A stretch of 64,000 nucleotides of DNA from Minwuiaceae bacterium (GTDB taxonomy: Bacteria > Pseudomonadota > Alphaproteobacteria > Minwuiales > Minwuiaceae), in contig JANQEE010000020.1 of NCBI GenBank assembly GCA_028278525.1, forward strand, positions 1 to 64,000. Direction: 5' to 3'. Each line of letters begins with the position of its first letter. Within the stretch, counting starts at the first letter, position 1. Position numbers and translations under genes: made by a program. Below the pieces are notes generated by a model that ran no database searches, was not told the origin of the DNA, and saw nothing but the letters and a program-made list of their open reading frames with translations. Below, piece after piece: positions 45,715 to 54,846 of this stretch.

Positions 45715-46968
45715 ATGTCCAGTCAGGACTACCTGCGTTTTGCCCTAGCCAACCGGCGTTTTCTGGCCTTCGGCTTCGCCATGACCTGCGCCTCCAGCAT
45801 CGGGCAGACTTATTTCATCGGCGTTTTCGGCCCTGCGGTGCGGGCCGAATTCGGCCTGTCCCATGGCAGTTGGGGCGTGATCTACATGGCGGGCACGCTC
45901 CTAAGCGCCGCGCTTTTGCCGTGGACCGGCCGGCATATCGACCGAATGCCGCTCCGCACCTACGCCACCCTGGTCTGCGCCGGCCTCGCCGTCGCAGCGG
46001 CTTACATTGCGCTGGTGCCGGACATCCGCTGGTTGATCCTCGCCGTATTCCTGCTGCGCCAGTTTGGACAGGGGCTAGCAAGCCATGTCGGCACGACTGC
46101 CATGGCGCGCTACTTCGACGCTGACCGCGGCAAGGCGGTTGCCCTGGCCTCGTTGGGCTTTGCCGCAGGGGAGGCGCTCCTGCCGTTTCTCGCAGTACTC
46201 GGCATCGCCGCGATCGGCTGGCGCGCAACCTACGTAACGACGGCTCTTTTGCTGGCGATTTGCCTCGTTCCGGCCGTCCGGTGGTTGCTGCGCCATCACG
46301 AGGCGCGGCATCGCGATCATCTGGAAAGGCTGGCAGCGGACGCCGACGGCAAACCCGCGGGACGGTCCTGGACCCGCGCCCAGGTCGCGCGGCACGGGTT
46401 GTTTTATCTGCTGCTGCCGGCGCTGCTGGCGCCGTCGTTCATCAGTACAGCCTTGTTCTTCCATCACCTTGTGCTGGCGGACGTAAAAGGATGGGGTGCG
46501 GTCTGGATTACCGGCAGCTACTGGATCTATGCAATCGGCGCCGTGTTGGCCTCGCTCGCCGCGGGCCCCTTGATCGACCGGATCACGGCGGCCCGCGTGC
46601 TTCCTATCTTCCTCGGTCCCATGGTGCTCGGGTTGTTGATCGTCTGGCAATTCGAGAGCTCGGTCTGGGCGCTGCCCTATCTGTTCCTTCTCGGGCTGAC
46701 CGGCGGCATGGCCTACACGGCAATCACAACTTTCTGGGCCGAGGTGTACGGCGTCCTCCATCTCGGCGCCATCCGCTCGATGGTGGTGGCGCTCTCCGTC
46801 TTCTCGTCCGCCCTCGGCCCCGTCGTCATGGGCGTGGCCATGGATGCCGGCGTCTCGGTGGAGGCGATCTGCGGCCTGTTCGCGCTCTATTGCGTTGCCG
46901 CGACCGGTCTGATGATGCTGGGATTGAACGGATTCAAAAACCTGCGGGCGGTATCGCCAAACGCCTAG
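45715..46968 (+). CDS. MFS transporter
   Basis: A 417-residue carrier with twelve predicted helices. The motif between helices 2 and 3 is GRHIDRMPLRTY, the N-terminal MFS loop, and FGVFGPAVRAEF-like sequence is in helix 1. It belongs to the oxalate/formate-antiporter-like branch by the helix 5 pattern GEALLPFLAVLG; this is tentative. It is in its own unit, and its end overlaps the convergent histidine phosphatase by 4 bases. Confidence 0.88.
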   Translation: MSSQDYLRFALANRRFLAFGFAMTCASSIGQTYFIGVFGPAVRAEFGLSHGSWGVIYMAGTLLSAALLPWTGRHIDRMPLRTYATLVCAGLAVAAAYIALVPDIRWLILAVFLLRQFGQGLASHVGTTAMARYFDADRGKAVALASLGFAAGEALLPFLAVLGIAAIGWRATYVTTALLLAICLVPAVRWLLRHHEARHRDHLERLAADADGKPAGRSWTRAQVARHGLFYLLLPALLAPSFISTALFFHHLVLADVKGWGAVWITGSYWIYAIGAVLASLAAGPLIDRITAARVLPIFLGPMVLGLLIVWQFESSVWALPYLFLLGLTGGMAYTAITTFWAEVYGVLHLGAIRSMVVALSVFSSALGPVVMGVAMDAGVSVEAICGLFALYCVAATGLMMLGLNGFKNLRAVSPNA

Positions 46969-47528
46969 ATTTCCAGCGCCAGCACCTCGCAGTTGGCGAA
47001 CACATGGCCGGTCATGGCGTGGAAGAACATCGAATGGCCGACAACAGCGATCCGCTTCTCGGGTCTCGCCGCAAGCCAGGTTCGGAACGTCGCGATGCGT
47101 TCGTCCAGCACGTCCAGCGGCTCATCCGCCCACGGCCCGTCGACATTGTCTTCGACGTACCACCACGGGTCGTCCAGGTGATCGAATTCCAGTTCGGGAA
47201 AGTCCCGAGCCAGCAGAAGCGGCGAGCGGCCGACGTCGCAACTCGCGCCCAGGCGTTCGCGGTGGCTTGCTTCAACGATGATCGGCAGGCCCCGACCGCC
47301 GAACGCGCCGAGGCAGGTCTGCACCGCACGGGTGAATGGCGACGTCACGACCAGATCGAGCGTCAGGCCGGCGACGTCGCCGCGCAGAGCCACGACCTGT
47401 TCCTCGCCGAGCGGCGACAACGGCGCGTCGAAATACATCGGATCTTCGCCGGCTTCCGCATAGGCGGCGTTGAACGTCGACTGGCCGTGCCGGATCAGGT
47501 GAATCTGTTTCTGGTCGCCCCAGGTCAT
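46965..47528 (-). CDS. Histidine phosphatase (phosphoglycerate mutase-like)
   Basis: A 187-residue protein. The phosphohistidine motif is LIRHGQSTFN, the second catalytic His is in VVGHSMFFHAM, and RAVQTC carries an Arg of the pocket. Close to the single-domain histidine phosphatase superfamily; the substrate cannot be assigned. A DUF4149 gene follows in the same direction. Confidence 0.88.
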   Translation of the reverse strand: MTWGDQKQIHLIRHGQSTFNAAYAEAGEDPMYFDAPLSPLGEEQVVALRGDVAGLTLDLVVTSPFTRAVQTCLGAFGGRGLPIIVEASHRERLGASCDVGRSPLLLARDFPELEFDHLDDPWWYVEDNVDGPWADEPLDVLDERIATFRTWLAARPEKRIAVVGHSMFFHAMTGHVFANCEVLALEI

Positions 47529-47538
47529 GGGGCGCTTC

Positions 47539-47958
47539 CTACCTGACCAGGCGCAGGAATACCACCAGTACGGCGATCATTTGGCAGAGATTGATCAGAA
47601 CGCTCAAACGGTGCAGCAACGCGAACCGCCGCTCGCCCGCAGTACCGCTATCTCTGGCCGCGTTGATGACCGGCAACAGCACCGCCCAGAGGAACAGGAA
47701 TACGATGCCGACAGCCCCCATGATCCAGGCGTCGATCCGGTACCAGATCGGCAGGGCTGCCGCGAGCGAAACGAATCCCATCACCCGGTAATAGACCGGG
47801 AACACTTGCCGAATGAAACCACCCGCCGTTTCCGCCGGCAGCTTGGCGAAGACGAGCGGCGCGAACACGGCCGCGAAAAACGCCATGCCGCCCAGCACCA
47901 GCGCGGTCAGCACCGTCGCCGCGACGTGGAAGGTCAGGAAATCGGGTATGCCCGACAT
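47539..47958 (-). CDS. DUF4149-like four-helix membrane protein
   Basis: A 139-residue integral membrane protein with four helices (LTALVLGGMAFFAAVFAPLVF; VMGFVSLAAALPIWY; AVGIVFLFLWAVLLPVI; MIAVLVVFLRLV). It resembles the DUF4149/TMEM205 family. HRLSVLINLCQM is conserved in that group. Function unknown. It lies 7 bases after the last Mrp gene in the same direction and may be co-transcribed. Confidence 0.75.
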   Translation of the reverse strand: MSGIPDFLTFHVAATVLTALVLGGMAFFAAVFAPLVFAKLPAETAGGFIRQVFPVYYRVMGFVSLAAALPIWYRIDAWIMGAVGIVFLFLWAVLLPVINAARDSGTAGERRFALLHRLSVLINLCQMIAVLVVFLRLVR

Positions 47959-47965
47959 AGCCAGA

Positions 47966-49648
47966 TCAGATGTAGTAGATCACGACATAGACGCCAAGCA
48001 GGATCGCGACCCACAAGACGGTCGAGCCGGTCGGCCAGGTTCGGGCCAGAATACCTTGCGGTCCGTGGTGCCGGTACAGTCCTTCGACGAACCGCCCGAG
48101 CCGGGCCAGGGCGGCCTGTTCCAACTCCTGGCGATGATCGCCGGCGCGGACGGTGAACTCGGTGCCGATCGCCTTGAAGAAACGGCGGTAGAACCAGTCG
48201 AGATCCAGGCTGATCGTCTCGGTCCGCTTCATCATCGGCAGCATCACGAAAAAGGCCAGCCCGGCGAACAGCAGCAGTTGGAACTGCGACACCAGATGAT
48301 CGCCTGTATAGGGCACGTAGTCCACCGGATAGGGCAGGATCGCGTACAGCGGGTCGGTCCAGACGCCGAGCAGGATGCAAAGCCCCGCGAACACGTACAT
48401 CGCCAGCTTCATGTTGAGCGGCGGGTCCGGCGGCCGCATGCCGGAATCCTTCTGGAAGAACACGAACCACGGGAACTTGATGCCGGCATGCAGGAACACG
48501 CCGGCCGAGGCCGCGGTCAGCATCATCCACACGAAGGTCAGGTGCAGGTCCGCCGCCGACTGGTTGATCATGCTCTTGGAGACAAAGCCGGAGGTGAACG
48601 GGAAACTGGAAATCGCGAGCGCGCCGATAATGCCGCAGAACGCCGTCACCGGCATCGACTGGAATAGACCGCCGAGCTCGGTGCATTTCCGTTTGCCGGT
48701 CATCATCAGCACCGACCCGGCGCTCATCAGCAGCAGCGCCTTGTAGATGATGTGCGCGAAGGCGTGCGACGCCGCGCCGTTCAGCGCCATCTCCGTGCCG
48801 ATGCCGATGCCGCAGACCATGAAGCCGACCTGGTTGACGATCGAATAGGCCAGGATGCGCCGCATGTCGTTTTCCAACAGCGCATAGATGATGCCGTAGA
48901 GCGCCATGTAGAGACCGACCCATACCAGGATTTGTTCGCCCGGAAACCCGACCAGCAGAGTGAACACCGCGGTCTTGGTGGTGTAGGCCGACAGGAACAC
49001 GGTACCCGACGGGCTCGCCTCCGGATAAGCGTCCGGCAGCCAGGCTGAGAAGGGCGGAGCGCCAGCATTGACCAGAAAGCCGATCAGAATCAGCCAACGC
49101 GCCAAGCTATCGGCCTGCATCGCCACGAAGTCTATCGAGCCGGTCTCGGCGATATGGCCGACCACGCCGACCATCAGAACCACGCCGCCGAAGATATGCA
49201 CCAGCGCGTAACGCATGCTGGCGGCGTAGGCGGATGCCGTGCCGGCGGCCCAGATCACAACGGTCGAGCCGATCGCCATGATCTCCCAGAAAACGAACAT
49301 GGTGATAAGGTCGCCGGCGAAGGTGACGCCGACCGCGCTGCCGGCATAGCCGAACGCGCCGGCCAGCTCGACCGCACGCGCCTGGTTCATGGCGTACAGC
49401 CCGCCGATCAGCGTCATGACCGTGAACACGGTCGCGAACAGCCGCCCGACGATGCTGCCTTCGACCGGTTCCAGCATGTAACCGAAGAACGGCAGCGTCG
49501 CCTGCACGCCGTCCGGCACCAACCAGATCGCCCAAAGCGTCAGCAGCGGCAGGGCCAACACCAAGCCCTGCCGCACCAGGCCGCTGGTCGCCGGGATCAG
49601 CAATGCGCCGAGGATCAGGATCAGGCCGGGCGGCAGCGCGTCAATCAT
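47966..49648 (-). CDS. Third ND-type proton-translocating subunit of the Mrp/Mbh-like cluster
   Basis: A 560-residue protein with about fourteen helices, related to MrpD/NuoM/NuoL. The half-channel Glu is in VFWEIMAIGS, the Lys in TTKTAVFTLL, and the conserved YGIIYALLENDMRRILAYSIV crosses the second channel. C-terminal extra segment (FYRRFFKAIGTEF) recalls ND5-like subunits. It overlaps the 86-residue gene by 8 bases. Confidence 0.9.
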   Translation of the reverse strand: MIDALPPGLILILGALLIPATSGLVRQGLVLALPLLTLWAIWLVPDGVQATLPFFGYMLEPVEGSIVGRLFATVFTVMTLIGGLYAMNQARAVELAGAFGYAGSAVGVTFAGDLITMFVFWEIMAIGSTVVIWAAGTASAYAASMRYALVHIFGGVVLMVGVVGHIAETGSIDFVAMQADSLARWLILIGFLVNAGAPPFSAWLPDAYPEASPSGTVFLSAYTTKTAVFTLLVGFPGEQILVWVGLYMALYGIIYALLENDMRRILAYSIVNQVGFMVCGIGIGTEMALNGAASHAFAHIIYKALLLMSAGSVLMMTGKRKCTELGGLFQSMPVTAFCGIIGALAISSFPFTSGFVSKSMINQSAADLHLTFVWMMLTAASAGVFLHAGIKFPWFVFFQKDSGMRPPDPPLNMKLAMYVFAGLCILLGVWTDPLYAILPYPVDYVPYTGDHLVSQFQLLLFAGLAFFVMLPMMKRTETISLDLDWFYRRFFKAIGTEFTVRAGDHRQELEQAALARLGRFVEGLYRHHGPQGILARTWPTGSTVLWVAILLGVYVVIYYI

Positions 49649-49901
49649 CGTAGTAGCTGTCCTTCCGCTTCAGGAAGATGCCCAGGATCTTGGCGCCGAC
49701 CACCATGGCAACGCAGGTCAGGAAGCCGTACGCCGCCGGAAAGCCGAACCAGCCGTCGATACCGAAATGGCCGTGCAGCGGTACCGCCAGTTGCACCAGC
49801 ACGGTGACCGCCAGGATCGCCGCGAACAGTATCCACAGCTTGCGGATGGTCGCGGCCCTGACCAGCCAATGCTTGTCGCGGTCGTCGCTCGGCGCGCTCA
49901 T
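49641..49901 (-). CDS. Small two-helix membrane protein in the Mrp-like operon
   Basis: An 86-residue protein with helices KLWILFAAILAVTVLVQLAV and AAYGFLTCVAMVVGAKILGI, and a charged N-terminus (SDDRDKHW). Not a known Mrp subunit. It lies between two ND-type subunit genes, so it is probably an accessory of that assembly. Confidence 0.75.
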   Translation of the reverse strand: MSAPSDDRDKHWLVRAATIRKLWILFAAILAVTVLVQLAVPLHGHFGIDGWFGFPAAYGFLTCVAMVVGAKILGIFLKRKDSYYDD

Positions 49902-49904
49902 AAA

Positions 49905-51371
49905 TCAACCCCCTGCCAATTGCCGGGCCAGCTCCAGCGCCGGTCCGGGGAACAAGAACAGCAGCACGGTCAGTGTCGCCGTCGAGCAGAGCGCCACCAC
50001 GATTGGCCACGGCGCTTCGCCGTGTTCCGTGCCGGGATTGCCGTCGGTCGCTTCCGTCTTGAAAAAGGCCTGATAGACGATCGGCAAGAAATAGGCTGCG
50101 TTCAACAACGTACTGGCGACAATCACCCCGACGGCAACCATCTGCTGAGTCTCCAGGGCGCCAAGCAGCATGTACCATTTGCTTAAGAATCCCGCCGTTG
50201 GCGGCAGCCCGATCATCGATACCGCGCCGACGGCGAACGCGCCCATGGTCCACGGCATACGCCGTCCGATCCCGTCCAACTGGCTGATCCGGTCTTTATG
50301 CGCGGCGGTGTAGATCGACCCGGCCGCGAAGAACAGCGTGATCTTGCCGAAGGCGTGCGCGGCAATGTGCAGCGCCGCCCCAATTACCGACAAGGGACTC
50401 AGGATCGCCGCCGCCAGTACCACATAGGAAAGCTGGCTGACGGTGGAGTAGGCGAGGCGCCGCTTCAGGTTGTCCTGGCGCAGCGCGATGACGCTGGCGA
50501 CGATGATGGTGAAGCCTGCAACGTACAAAAGCCACTGCCCGCTCGGTTCGCCGGCCAGGTAATCGACGCCGAACACATAGACGATCACCTTGACCACCGA
50601 GAACACGCCCGCCTTGACCACGGCCACCGCATGCAGCAACGCGCTGACCGGCGTCGGCGCTACCATCGCCGCCGGCAGCCAGCGGTGGATCGGCATCAGC
50701 GCCGCCTTGCCGATGCCGAACATATAGAGGAACAGCAGCAGCCCGACCTCCGGCCCTTCGATGTTACCGGCCAGGAACCCGCCGGCCACGAACGCCATGT
50801 TCCCTGTTGCGTTCCAGGTCCAGATGATCGCCAGAAGCTGCAAACCGATCGACGTCGAGATCAGGATTCCGAGATACGTCCGGCCCGACTGCATCGCGTC
50901 TTCGGTGCCCTTGTGGGTGACCAGCGGATAGGTACAGAGCGTCAGCGCCTCGTAGAAGATGAACAGAGTGATCAGGTTGCCGGCAAAGGCGACGCCCATG
51001 GTGCTGGCCAATGCGATCGCGAAACAGACGTAGAACCGGGTCTGCTTATGCTCTTTGTTGCCGCGCATGTAGCCGATCGAATAGACCGAGTTGACGATCC
51101 ATAGCAGCGAGGCGACACAGGCGAAGGTCATGCCCAACGGCTCGACCACGAAATTCAGGGACGCCCCGGGGATCACCTCGAACGCATCGACCGCCGGTCT
51201 GGCGCCCGCCAATACCGACGGCGCCAGGGTCCAGACATCGACGAACAGCAGGCTCGCCGTAACCAGTGTCACGGCTTCACGCAGGTTGGGCTGTTTCGCC
51301 GCAAGTACGATGCCGACGGCGCCGATCAGCGGCAGCGCAACGGCCCAGAGGATCTGGTCTTCAGGGCTCAC
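49905..51371 (-). CDS. Second MrpD-like antiporter subunit
   Basis: A 488-residue ND4/MrpD-type transporter subunit. The conserved Glu is in IFYEALTLCTYPLV, the Lys in VVKAGVFSVVKV, and LRQDNLKRRLAYSTVSQLSYV is the second channel loop. It overlaps the preceding subunit by 4 bases. Presence of three such subunits in one operon is more than in standard Mrp. Confidence 0.92.
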   Translation of the reverse strand: MSPEDQILWAVALPLIGAVGIVLAAKQPNLREAVTLVTASLLFVDVWTLAPSVLAGARPAVDAFEVIPGASLNFVVEPLGMTFACVASLLWIVNSVYSIGYMRGNKEHKQTRFYVCFAIALASTMGVAFAGNLITLFIFYEALTLCTYPLVTHKGTEDAMQSGRTYLGILISTSIGLQLLAIIWTWNATGNMAFVAGGFLAGNIEGPEVGLLLFLYMFGIGKAALMPIHRWLPAAMVAPTPVSALLHAVAVVKAGVFSVVKVIVYVFGVDYLAGEPSGQWLLYVAGFTIIVASVIALRQDNLKRRLAYSTVSQLSYVVLAAAILSPLSVIGAALHIAAHAFGKITLFFAAGSIYTAAHKDRISQLDGIGRRMPWTMGAFAVGAVSMIGLPPTAGFLSKWYMLLGALETQQMVAVGVIVASTLLNAAYFLPIVYQAFFKTEATDGNPGTEHGEAPWPIVVALCSTATLTVLLFLFPGPALELARQLAGG

Positions 51372-52858
51372 AGGTCGATCCCCAGCAGCAGGGCGGCGGC
51401 TTGCCGGGCAACGCCAACGGTGAGGTCGGTCTGTACGCCAAAGTAGATGTTCGCGCCGATCAGCAGCCAGGTCGGGATCAGCATGCCGAGCGGCGCTTCC
51501 GTGATCTCGGCGGCGCCGTGCGGCGACGGTTTGAAATACGCGACCTCAACCACCCGCCAGATATAGATGACCGACAGCAGCGAGCTGATCAGCACCGCAG
51601 CTGCGATTGCGAAGCCGTAGCCGCCTTCCTCCAGCGCGCCCAGGATCAAGTACCATTTGGAGATGAACCCGACAGTCAGCGGCACGCCGATCAGGCTCAA
51701 GCCGCCCAGCACAAAGGCAAACATCGTCCACGGCATATGCCGGCCTATTCCGTGCAGGTCCTTTATCTGAACCGAGCCGACGCGCAGCATGATGCAGCCC
51801 ATGACCATGAACAGCGCCGACTTGATCATGGCGTGATTGAACAGATGCACGATGCCGGCGGTCATGCCGTCCAGGCTGTAGAACGAAACGCCCAGCACCA
51901 TGTAGCCGATCTGCGCGACCGACGAATAGGCGAGCAGCCGTTTGACGTCATTCTGGAAGATCGCAACCGTCGATCCGGCCAGGAACGCCAGTACGCAGAG
52001 CGGCATGAGGAATTCGCTGAAATGGAAGTTGGCGATGCCGATATCGACACCGAACACCACGAACTCGAAGCGCAGCAGCACATAGATCGACACTTTGGTG
52101 GCCGTCGCCGCCAGGAAGGCCGACACCGCGCTCGGCGCGTAGGTATAAGCGTTGGGCAGCCATAGATGCAGCGGAAACAGCGCGAACTTCAGCGCGATGC
52201 CGACCGTAATGAACCCGGCGGCGGCGCGGATCGGCCGTGTATTGGCGACGTCCGGCAGCCGCTCCGCCATGTCGGAGATGTTCAGCGTGCCGGTCATCAT
52301 GTAGATCAGGCCGACGCCGATCAGGTAGAAGGTCGCCCCGATGGTGCCGAGCACCAGATACTGGTAGGCCGCCGTCAACGCGCGGCGGTCGTTCGACGCA
52401 GCGATCAGCACGTAGGACGACAGCGACGATATCTCCAGGAACACGAAGACGTTGAACGCATCGCCGGTAATCGCGATGCCGAGCAGGCCGGTCAGGCAGA
52501 GCAGCCACGCCGCGTAAAACAGGTTGTGCTGTTCCGCCGGCACTTCGGCGGTGACGGTATGCCGCGCATAAGGCGTCACGATCGCGCCGATGGCGGCCAC
52601 GATCAGCAACATGAAGGCGTTGATCGTGTCGACCTCGTAGATGATGCCCCATGGCGCCGCCCAGCCGCCCATCTCGTAGATCAAGGTGCCCTCGGACAAC
52701 ACCTGCGCCAGCAGCAGCGCGGCGATCACCAGCACCACCCAGCTCACCAGTGTCGCGAAGCCCCAGGCCACGCCAGGACGGCGCAGCAGCGAACAGAGCG
52801 GCGCGGCGATCAGCGGCAGCGCGACTTGCAGCGCCGGCAGGTGCGCGGCGACGCTCAC
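51368..52858 (-). CDS. mrpD: MrpD-type cation/proton antiporter subunit
   Basis: A 496-residue subunit with about fourteen helices. Glu is in VFLEISSLSSYVL, Lys in TATKVSIYVLL, and FQNDVKRLLAYSSVAQIGYM is the second half-channel. The GTG at 52858 overlaps the mrpC stop as GTGA; a longer open frame to 53302 merely reads through mrpC and is rejected. Direct neighbour of mrpC, as in other Mrp operons. Confidence 0.92.
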   Translation of the reverse strand: MSVAAHLPALQVALPLIAAPLCSLLRRPGVAWGFATLVSWVVLVIAALLLAQVLSEGTLIYEMGGWAAPWGIIYEVDTINAFMLLIVAAIGAIVTPYARHTVTAEVPAEQHNLFYAAWLLCLTGLLGIAITGDAFNVFVFLEISSLSSYVLIAASNDRRALTAAYQYLVLGTIGATFYLIGVGLIYMMTGTLNISDMAERLPDVANTRPIRAAAGFITVGIALKFALFPLHLWLPNAYTYAPSAVSAFLAATATKVSIYVLLRFEFVVFGVDIGIANFHFSEFLMPLCVLAFLAGSTVAIFQNDVKRLLAYSSVAQIGYMVLGVSFYSLDGMTAGIVHLFNHAMIKSALFMVMGCIMLRVGSVQIKDLHGIGRHMPWTMFAFVLGGLSLIGVPLTVGFISKWYLILGALEEGGYGFAIAAAVLISSLLSVIYIWRVVEVAYFKPSPHGAAEITEAPLGMLIPTWLLIGANIYFGVQTDLTVGVARQAAALLLGIDL

Positions 52859-53217
52859 GTCTCTTCGTCCAGTTGCTGGATCTCGTCTTCCTCGACCGTG
52901 CCATACGCTTCGTTGATGCGGACGACCAGGGACAGACCGACCGCGGTGGTCGCCACCCCGACCACGATGGCGGTCAGGATCAGCACATGCGGCAGCGGGT
53001 TGGAGTAGATGACGGTGTCGTCCGCGCCTTCGATCAAAATCGGTGCGGTGCCGCCGAAGATCTTGCCCATGCTGATGTAGAACAGGAACACCGACGCCTG
53101 GAAAATGTTCAGGCCGACGATCTTCTTGACCAGGTTGCCGCGCGCGATCACCACGTAGAAACCGGTCATCATCAGCACGATGAATACCCAGTAGTTGAAT
53201 TGGCCGAGCAGTTCCAC
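52855..53217 (-). CDS. mrpC: MrpC-type subunit (NuoK-like)
   Basis: A 120-residue three-helix protein. LVKKIVGLNIFQASVFLFYI and PLPHVLILTAIVVGVATTAVGLSL are typical. A conserved acidic residue expected in NuoK-like helices is replaced by uncharged residues, as in MrpC. Directly abuts mrpB. Confidence 0.93.
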   Translation of the reverse strand: MELLGQFNYWVFIVLMMTGFYVVIARGNLVKKIVGLNIFQASVFLFYISMGKIFGGTAPILIEGADDTVIYSNPLPHVLILTAIVVGVATTAVGLSLVVRINEAYGTVEEDEIQQLDEET

Positions 53218-53637
53218 CTAGTCGCGCCCTCGCCCGGAGAACATGTAAAAGATCTTCACGATGACGGCGGCGACCGTGATGCCGACGCCGAGTTCGATCC
53301 ACAATATGCCGCGATGCTGGCCGTGCACGGGGTCGTGCGCCAGAACGTCGTAGTCCAGGTAGTTGCCGCCCAGGACGATGCTGGCGAAACCGACTCCCGC
53401 GTAGAGGATCAGACCGGCGGCCACGAAAAACGAGATGACGCCCGCCGGAAACACACGCTGCGCGTGGTCGAGACCGAACAGCATGGCGTACAGAATGAAG
53501 GCCGCTGCGAAGATCACGCCGGCCTGGAAGCCGCCACCCGGGCCGAAGTCGCCGTGGAACTGAACGTAAAGCCCGAACAGCAGAACGAATGGGATCAGCA
53601 GTTTGACGACGACGCGGGGGATCAGATGGTGGATCAT
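53218..53637 (-). CDS. mrpB: MrpB-type subunit
   Basis: A 139-residue four-helix protein (LLIPFVLLFGLYVQFHGDFGPGGGFQAG is the family hallmark). Stop is at 53218, directly before the mrpC start. It overlaps the DUF4040-type gene by 4 bases. Confidence 0.93.
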   Translation of the reverse strand: MIHHLIPRVVVKLLIPFVLLFGLYVQFHGDFGPGGGFQAGVIFAAAFILYAMLFGLDHAQRVFPAGVISFFVAAGLILYAGVGFASIVLGGNYLDYDVLAHDPVHGQHRGILWIELGVGITVAAVIVKIFYMFSGRGRD

Positions 53638-54224
53638 GCCGCGTCCTCGGCTTTTCCGTCTTCCGCCGCCTCGCGCCGCTTCTCGCCAGGCTTCGGCTTC
53701 GCGCGGCGGCGGCCGAGTACCATCATCACGCCGATGCCCGCGGTGAAGATGACCGTGACCTCACCCAGCGTGTCGTAGCCGCGATAACTCGCCAGAACCG
53801 ACGTCACGATGTTCGGCACGCCGACCTCCGTGCCGGACTCGTTGATGTAGCGGGGCGCGACATGGTGATGGATTGGTGCGTTGGGATCGCCCAGCCGCGG
53901 CATGCCCGTGGTCGCATAGATCAGTGTCGCGCCGGTCACCAGCGCCACTATCAACGGCAGAATGCGCGTATGCGTCGGAGCCTTTTCCTGATTCGTGGTC
54001 AGCGACAGCGTACCGAGCATCAGCACGGTGGAGACGCCGGCGCCCACCGCCGCTTCGGTGAACGCAACGTCGACCGCGTCCAGCAATGTGAAAATCACCG
54101 CCATCAGCAGGCTGTAAATGCCGGACAGCATGACCACGCCGAACAGATTGCGTAAGCGCACGATGGCCAATGCAGTCACCACCAGGAACGCCAGCAGGAT
54201 GATGTCGACCACGCTTACCAGCAT
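53634..54224 (-). CDS. DUF4040-type subunit (MbhD/MbhE- or MrpA-C-terminal-like)
   Basis: A 196-residue membrane protein. Residues about 1-85 match the DUF4040 domain (RNLFGVVMLSGIYSLLMAVIF, DVAFTEAAVGAGVSTVLML). Residues about 95-170 match the MbhE segment (DTLGEVTVIFTAGIGVMMVLG). These two pieces correspond to the C-terminal part of MrpA, here as a separate gene. The ATG at 54224 overlaps the mrpG stop by one base (TGATG). Charged tail of about 25 residues. Confidence 0.88.
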   Translation of the reverse strand: MLVSVVDIILLAFLVVTALAIVRLRNLFGVVMLSGIYSLLMAVIFTLLDAVDVAFTEAAVGAGVSTVLMLGTLSLTTNQEKAPTHTRILPLIVALVTGATLIYATTGMPRLGDPNAPIHHHVAPRYINESGTEVGVPNIVTSVLASYRGYDTLGEVTVIFTAGIGVMMVLGRRRAKPKPGEKRREAAEDGKAEDAA

Positions 54225-54556
54225 CAGCCTTCGTCCTCGTCGTCCGCGCCGCGTTTTTGCAACAACGGTTTGACGCCGTCGAACAGCGCGCTGTTGGCCA
54301 GCGCATAGGACGCGGTCGGGCTGGTGAACCAGAGGAACAGCAGGATCAACAGCAGCTTGACGGTAATCAGCGTGAACCCGGCCTGCAGCATCAGCCCGAT
54401 CAGGATCAGCGCCGCGCCGCCGGTGTCTGTCACCCCTGCGGCGTGCATGCGTGTGTACAGATCGGGCAGCCGCAGTACGCCGATGCCGCCGACCACAACG
54501 AAGAAACCGCCGCTCAACAGCAGCGCCCAACTCAGGATGTCGATCGCCACAGCCAT
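54224..54556 (-). CDS. mrpG: MrpG-type subunit
   Basis: A 110-residue three-helix protein (SGGFFVVVGGIGVLRLPDLYTRMHAAGVTDTGG is the diagnostic region). Overlaps the mrpF stop by one base. Confidence 0.93.
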   Translation of the reverse strand: MAVAIDILSWALLLSGGFFVVVGGIGVLRLPDLYTRMHAAGVTDTGGAALILIGLMLQAGFTLITVKLLLILLFLWFTSPTASYALANSALFDGVKPLLQKRGADDEDEG

Positions 54557-54846
54557 CAGTCGACGGCTCCCGGCTCGCGCGCCGGGCCGGCGCTGCCGAG
54601 GTCGCGGTAACGGACGAACTTCAGCACCGCCAGCACGCCGACGAAATTGATCAGCGCGTAAACCAGGGCCAGGTCCAGGAAATCCGGCCGTCCCACCGCG
54701 AAACCGCCGACGGCGATCAGCAGCACCGTCTTGGTGCCGAACATGTTGACCGCCAGAATACGGTCATAGACCGTCGGCCCGGCCACCGCACGCGCGATCG
54801 CCAGCGCCATCGTGATCAGAATGGCGAACACCGCCGCGACGAACAT
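54556..54846 (-). CDS. mrpF: MrpF-type subunit
   Basis: A 96-residue three-helix protein (AVAGPTVYDRILAVNMFGTKTVLLI is typical). Overlaps the mrpE stop by one base. Confidence 0.93.
   Translation of the reverse strand: MFVAAVFAILITMALAIARAVAGPTVYDRILAVNMFGTKTVLLIAVGGFAVGRPDFLDLALVYALINFVGVLAVLKFVRYRDLGSAGPAREPGAVD

Noticed and set aside
52859-53302. N-terminal extension of the MrpD gene
   Set aside because: The stretch reads through mrpC in another frame and is Arg-rich; the GTG at 52858 overlapping mrpC gives a normal MrpD length.
54225-54530. N-terminal extension of the DUF4040 subunit
   Set aside because: It reads through mrpG out of frame; the ATG at 54224 gives a hydrophobic N-terminus and a one-base overlap.
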